Source of the DNA: Bacillota bacterium
GTDB taxonomy: Bacteria; Bacillota; Clostridia; Acetivibrionales; DTU013
DNA length: 64,000 bases
Reading direction: 5' to 3'
Assembly (NCBI GenBank): GCA_023412915.1
Contig: JAEZRE010000011.1
Location: 1-64,000, forward strand
The notes under the pieces are model-generated. The model was not told the origin of the DNA. It did no database searches and saw only the letters and a list, made by a program, of their open reading frames with translations. A program made the translations under genes and the position numbers. Below are positions 59,806-64,000 of the stretch, in pieces (the first letter of the stretch is position 1; every line of letters starts with the position of its first letter).

Positions 59806-62727
59806 TTAAGCCTGTTTTCTTTCGAGCTCAGGCTCCGTTTCTCTTTGGAGCTTCTTTACAGACTTTTTCTCACGCTTTTGTTCGGACTTATTCTCCGGCT
59901 TGTTGTCCAATATTTTCTTCAGGAACTGACCGGTATAGGATTCCTGTACGGCTGCCACATCTTCCGGCGTCCCGCTTGCCACTATGTTACCTCCCTTGCC
60001 TCCCCCTTCGGGGCCGAGGTCGATCACATAGTCTGCCGTTTTTATCACGTCGAGATTGTGTTCGATGACAACGACCGAGTTGCCGGCATCAACAAGGCGG
60101 TGCAGTATATCTACAAGTCTGTGGACGTCCGCTATATGAAGTCCTGTCGTCGGCTCGTCCAATATATATAGCGTCCTTCCGGTGGCCCTCTTGGACAGCT
60201 CGGTAGCAAGCTTTATACGCTGGGCTTCTCCTCCGGACAGCGTGGTCGACGGCTGTCCCACCTTTATATACCCCAGACCGACGTCGTACAAAGTCTCCAG
60301 CTTCTTCTGAATGCGCGGTATATTCTTGAAGAATTCCAGCGCATCCTCAACCGTCATATTGAGCACTTCCGAGATATTTTTCCCCTTGTATTTGACATCT
60401 AGCGTCTCACGGTTATAACGCTTTCCCTTACATACCTCGCACGGTACGTATACGTCGGGCAGGAAATGCATCTCGATCTTTATGATACCGTCCCCGCCGC
60501 AGGCCTCGCAACGCCCGCCCTTTACGTTGAAGCTGAACCTTCCTGACTTGTAACCTCTCATCTTGGCTTCGGTAGTTCCTGCGAACACCTCCCGGATCAG
60601 GTCAAATACGCCCGTATAGGTGGCCGGATTCGACCGCGGCGTCCTTCCTATAGGAGACTGGTCGATATCGATCACCTTGTCCAGATGCTCGATTCCCAGA
60701 ATGGCATCATGCTCGCCGGCTCTCGTCCTTGCTCCGTTCAGTTCGGACGCAAGCTTCTTGTACAGTATCTCGTTTATGAGCGAGCTCTTTCCCGATCCCG
60801 AAACGCCGGTCACGGCTGTGAAGACTCCCAGAGGTACGTTTACGTTGATATTCTTGAGATTGTTTTCGCGCGCGCCGGCAATCTTTATCCATTTACCGTT
60901 CGGTTTGCGCCTTTTCTCAGGTATTTCTATCCTCTTTTTACCGCTCAGGTACAGACCTGTTTGAGAATTTTCGTTTTTCTTTATATCTTCTATAGTACCT
61001 TCAGCCACCACATATCCGCCGTGGATGCCCGGACCGGGACCCATGTCGATGATATGATCGGCTGCGTACATGGTGTCCTCGTCGTGTTCGACAACGATCA
61101 GAGTATTTCCAAGATCCCTAAGCCTTGCAAGCGTCTTCAGCAGTCTGTCGTTATCGCGCTGGTGAAGGCCGATGCTTGGCTCGTCGAGTATATAAAGCAC
61201 TCCCATGAGCCCTGAACCGATCTGCGTCGCAAGCCTGATACGCTGCGCTTCCCCTCCGGAAAGCGTGCCCGAGGATCTGGACAACGTCAGGTAATCCAGA
61301 CCTACATCGACGAGAAAGCCTACTCTTGCGTTTATCTCCTTCAATATCTGATGAGATATCAAAACGTCTCTTTCCGAAAGCTTGAGATCTGAAAAGAATT
61401 CCTTTATTTCATTTACGGGCAGGGTCGTAAGCTCATGAATGTTCCTGTCTCCTACCGTTACCGCAAGCGTCTCCTTCTTGAGACGTGCTCCGTGGCAGTC
61501 CGGACATGGATTACTGCTCATGTACTCCTCATAATACTGCTTCATGCCGTCGGACTGCGTCTCCTTGTAGCGGCGCTCCATGCTGTTTATGACGCCTTCG
61601 AAAGCCGCAGTGAACGTACCGCTGCCGTATTCCTTCTCGTATGCTATCTTCAGCTTCTCGCCCTTTGTTCCATAGAGGATTATATCGACTATGTTCTCGG
61701 GCAGTTTGTTTACCGGGGTCGAGGTCTTGAAGCCGTAATGCTTTGCAAGCGCATTCAGGTACATTCTCGAGTAGCTGTCGCCATTTTCAAAGTTCCAGCC
61801 GCCCACCTTGATAGCGCCTTCCTCCAGGGATTTGCTGCGGTCGGGTATTACGAGATCCGGATCCATTTTCATCAGCGTGCCGAGGCCGCTGCAGGTCGGG
61901 CAGGCTCCATAGGGATTGTTGAAGGAAAACATCCGGGGCGCAAGCTCCTCTATGCTGACTCCGCAGTCGCTGCAGGCGAAATTCTGGCTGAACAGCAATT
62001 CCTGCCCGCCTATCACATCCACGACAAGTATGCCTCCGCTCAGGTGCAGAGAGGTCTCGATGGAATCGGCGAGACGTTTTATTATCTCGGGTTTTACCAC
62101 AAGCCTGTCTACAACTATTTCAAGAGTGTGCTTCCTGTTCTTGTCCAGATTGATCTCTTCATTGATATCGCGCACCTCGCCGTCGACGCGGATTCTGACG
62201 TAACCGTTTTTCCTGGCGTCTTCTATCAGCTTGTGGTACTCGCCCTTCCTGCCCCTTACTACCGGAGCCAGCAGCTGGATCTTTGTACCTTCGTCGAGCA
62301 ACATGACGGAATCGACCATCTGGTCCACGGTCTGCTGCGATATCTCCTTGCCGCAGACGTGACAGTGCGGTATGCCAATGCGGGCATAAAGCAGCCTCAA
62401 GTAATCGTATATTTCCGTAACGGTCCCGACCGTCGATCTCGGATTCCTGCTCGTAGTTTTCTGATCTATCGATATGGCAGGCGACAGCCCGCTTATATAG
62501 TCCACTTCGGGCTTTTCCATCTGTCCGAGGAATTGCCTGGCATATGCTGAAAGCGACTCGACGTAACGACGCTGGCCTTCCGCGTAAATAGTGTCGAAGG
62601 CCAGTGAAGATTTGCCCGAGCCGCTAAGTCCCGTGATAACGACAAACTTGTCTCTTGGTATCTCAACGTCGATATTTTTAAGATTGTGCTCTCTTGCTCC
62701 CTTTATAAAGATACTGTTCCTGTTCAT
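59806..62727 (-). CDS. uvrA: UvrABC system protein A
   Basis: A 973-residue excinuclease subunit that recognises bulky DNA lesions with UvrB. Walker A loops [13 protein letters not shown] (about 31-43) and [13 protein letters not shown], two ABC signatures ([12 protein letters not shown] and [12 protein letters not shown]), zinc-binding CxxC sites in [11 protein letters not shown] and the C-terminal [18 protein letters not shown], and [26 protein letters not shown] are all present. ATG 62727 has AGGTG seven nt upstream; the 62799 frame start is less plausible. A charged Lys/Glu tail of about 35 residues after LKKILD is unusual in length. uvrB and uvrC are not adjacent. Confidence 0.96.
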   Translation of the reverse strand: MNRNSIFIKGAREHNLKNIDVEIPRDKFVVITGLSGSGKSSLAFDTIYAEGQRRYVESLSAYARQFLGQMEKPEVDYISGLSPAISIDQKTTSRNPRSTVGTVTEIYDYLRLLYARIGIPHCHVCGKEISQQTVDQMVDSVMLLDEGTKIQLLAPVVRGRKGEYHKLIEDARKNGYVRIRVDGEVRDINEEINLDKNRKHTLEIVVDRLVVKPEIIKRLADSIETSLHLSGGILVVDVIGGQELLFSQNFACSDCGVSIEELAPRMFSFNNPYGACPTCSGLGTLMKMDPDLVIPDRSKSLEEGAIKVGGWNFENGDSYSRMYLNALAKHYGFKTSTPVNKLPENIVDIILYGTKGEKLKIAYEKEYGSGTFTAAFEGVINSMERRYKETQSDGMKQYYEEYMSSNPCPDCHGARLKKETLAVTVGDRNIHELTTLPVNEIKEFFSDLKLSERDVLISHQILKEINARVGFLVDVGLDYLTLSRSSGTLSGGEAQRIRLATQIGSGLMGVLYILDEPSIGLHQRDNDRLLKTLARLRDLGNTLIVVEHDEDTMYAADHIIDMGPGPGIHGGYVVAEGTIEDIKKNENSQTGLYLSGKKRIEIPEKRRKPNGKWIKIAGARENNLKNINVNVPLGVFTAVTGVSGSGKSSLINEILYKKLASELNGARTRAGEHDAILGIEHLDKVIDIDQSPIGRTPRSNPATYTGVFDLIREVFAGTTEAKMRGYKSGRFSFNVKGGRCEACGGDGIIKIEMHFLPDVYVPCEVCKGKRYNRETLDVKYKGKNISEVLNMTVEDALEFFKNIPRIQKKLETLYDVGLGYIKVGQPSTTLSGGEAQRIKLATELSKRATGRTLYILDEPTTGLHIADVHRLVDILHRLVDAGNSVVVIEHNLDVIKTADYVIDLGPEGGGKGGNIVASGTPEDVAAVQESYTGQFLKKILDNKPENKSEQKREKKSVKKLQRETEPELERKQA

Positions 62728-62875
62728 TTGATAACACCTGTCCCCTGTATAATACTGCCGGACGCCAAGCGCAGCTTCAGCGGCTTTAGCGTCCTTCACA
62801 TATTATACACAACAGTAAATCAAAATGCAAACACTTGTTCGATTATTTTTCAAATTCAGTACATGAGGATTCAGC

Positions 62876-64000
62876 TCAATTCATATGCTTTTTAATCAAG
62901 CCGGCCAGTATCTTAATGCCCTCCGTGATCTTTTCCTCCGGCATGTTCGAGAAATTCAGCCTCATCGTATTTCTGCCGCCGCCGTTCGGGAAAAAGGAAT
63001 CTCCGGGCACAAAGGCCACATTGCTGTCAAGGCTCTCTTCCAGAAGCTCCCTCGTATTGATATCGCCCTTGAGTTCGACCCAGGTGAACAGGCCGCCTTC
63101 GGGATGAGTAAACCGGGTGCCTTCCGGGAATTCGGATAGTATAGCCTCGTGCATGGCGTCGCGCCTGTCTTTGTATACCTGCCTTATCCTGTCGATATCC
63201 TTGTCGAGATCGAACATTTCCATGTATGCGGAAATATTCCGCTGGGTGATATTGGCTGAATGAAGGTCGGCGCCCTGTTTTACAAGCACATATTTCTCGA
63301 GGATCCTTTCGTCCGCCGCCACCCAGCCTATCCTCATCCCGGGACAGAAAACCTTTGAAAAAGTCCCCAGATATATAACGAAACCTTCAGTATCGAGAGC
63401 TTTGAGGGAGGGCATCATCTTGCCGTCAAAACGAAGCTCACTGTACGGAGCATCCTCCAATACAGGTATATTGCGCCCCTTGAGCAGCTCCATGAACCTT
63501 TCCCTGCGTTCGGCCGACCAGGTCCTTCCGCTTGGATTCTGGAAATCAGGCACCGTGTATATCAGCTTGATGTTCTTTTCCGTATCGAGGATACGGAGAA
63601 GTCGGTCCGGCAGCATGCCGTCGTCATCCGTAGGCACCTCCAGCATCCTGGGGCCGTATGCGTTGAAGGCGTTTATCGCGCCGAGGTACGTCGGGCTTTC
63701 ACAAAGGATCGTGTCTCCTTCGTTTATGAATATTTTGCCCGTAAAGTCCAGACCCTGCTGTGAGCCGCTGGTCACAAGTATGTTATTTTCCGAAAGACCT
63801 GTTCCGAACCTGCGGTTCATTCTTTCAGCTATCTTGCTGCGCAGCGGCGTAAAGCCCTCCGTAGCAGCATACTGCAGAGCGTCCGCGCCGGATGCTTCGA
63901 GCACCCTGGCCGTCACCTCCTTGAGCCTTTCGACGGGAAAAAGCTCCGGGGCCGGCAAGCCACCCGCAAAGGAAATCATTCCAGGCCTGTCAGTCAATTT
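62876..64000 (-). CDS. PLP-dependent aminotransferase, class I/II (LysN/2-aminoadipate-type), N-terminus cut off
   Basis: At least 373 residues; the frame stays open to the window edge and the first visible in-frame codons (KLTDRPGMISFAGGLPAPELFP) correspond to about residue 20 of relatives, so the true start is outside. Features: GGLPAPELFP, SGSQQGLDF, PTYLGAINAF, PDFQNPSGRTWS, EDAPYSELRF and the PLP lysine in LGTFSKVFCPGMRIGW. This pattern belongs to the subgroup of 2-aminoadipate, aromatic or kynurenine transaminases related to MocR regulators. Substrate unknown. Divergent from nothing visible. Confidence 0.85.
   Translation of the reverse strand, partial: KLTDRPGMISFAGGLPAPELFPVERLKEVTARVLEASGADALQYAATEGFTPLRSKIAERMNRRFGTGLSENNILVTSGSQQGLDFTGKIFINEGDTILCESPTYLGAINAFNAYGPRMLEVPTDDDGMLPDRLLRILDTEKNIKLIYTVPDFQNPSGRTWSAERRERFMELLKGRNIPVLEDAPYSELRFDGKMMPSLKALDTEGFVIYLGTFSKVFCPGMRIGWVAADERILEKYVLVKQGADLHSANITQRNISAYMEMFDLDKDIDRIRQVYKDRRDAMHEAILSEFPEGTRFTHPEGGLFTWVELKGDINTRELLEESLDSNVAFVPGDSFFPNGGGRNTMRLNFSNMPEEKITEGIKILAGLIKKHMN

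Overview
The window reads as chromosome from an anaerobic, probably cellulolytic and spore-forming clostridium (Firmicutes, Clostridia; closest in flavour to the Acetivibrio/Ruminiclostridium group). Reasons: two bifurcating-type [FeFe]-hydrogenase operons plus a sensory [FeFe]-hydrogenase, pyruvate formate-lyase, a PPi-type phosphofructokinase, cellobiose and glucan phosphorylases, a YesMN-type sugar-sensing system, sigma-A promoters of the TTGAnn-17-TATAAT type, AGGAGG ribosome sites and several Firmicutes riboswitch classes. No rRNA, tRNA, CRISPR array, prophage or insertion sequence was seen. No gene is clearly foreign.

Layout. 1-2145 (-): larE-larB-larC, nickel-pincer cofactor synthesis, larC running off the left edge with a huge His-rich linker. 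2301-4994 (+): large secreted protein. 5005-12382 (-): prfB with programmed frameshift, an ANTAR regulator, an aminotransferase/Lrp pair behind an alanine-type T-box, a DivIVA-like protein, thioredoxin, and envelope proteins. 12660-16525 (+): glucan phosphorylase and a D,D-carboxypeptidase. 16643-22808 (-): dapB behind a c-di-AMP riboswitch, a SIMPL protein, a three-gene 2-hydroxyacyl-CoA-dehydratase-activase type cluster, and fba. 23052-28165 (+): DUF554 protein, pfp with a triplicated leader, pflB behind a ZTP riboswitch. 28253-33037 (-): acetyltransferase, flavin reductase, ABC exporter, LCP protein.

33360-49070 (-) is the core of the window: hydABC with accessory redox/signalling genes, a sensory-hydrogenase operon (DRTGG, RsbW-like kinase, HydS, DRTGG, PHP), a stalk-domain protein, and a second hydrogenase operon in which the HydB subunit is fused to an NfnB/GltD-like flavoprotein. 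All three hydrogenase-related operons begin with a sigma-A promoter overlapped or closely followed by a Rex-type operator (GTTAA-N4-TTAAC), so H2 metabolism here is probably set by the NADH/NAD+ ratio and by an H2-sensing protein.

49471-59219 (-): cellobiose phosphorylase, YesN/YesM two-component system, an orphan sugar-binding lipoprotein and a ClpE-type unfoldase; the first four resemble the cua-cbpA cellodextrin-sensing cluster of Ruminiclostridium cellulolyticum. 59517-64000: a 41-residue hydrophobic peptide gene, uvrA and a partial aminotransferase. A dispersed hairpin-forming repeat (core GGGACGGTTCTTTTG) occurs at seven sites, once inside a reading frame.

Together the metabolic genes outline sugar use that saves ATP (phosphorolysis, PPi-linked glycolysis), with reductant disposed of as H2 and formate under redox, purine-precursor (ZTP), c-di-AMP and aminoacyl-tRNA control.
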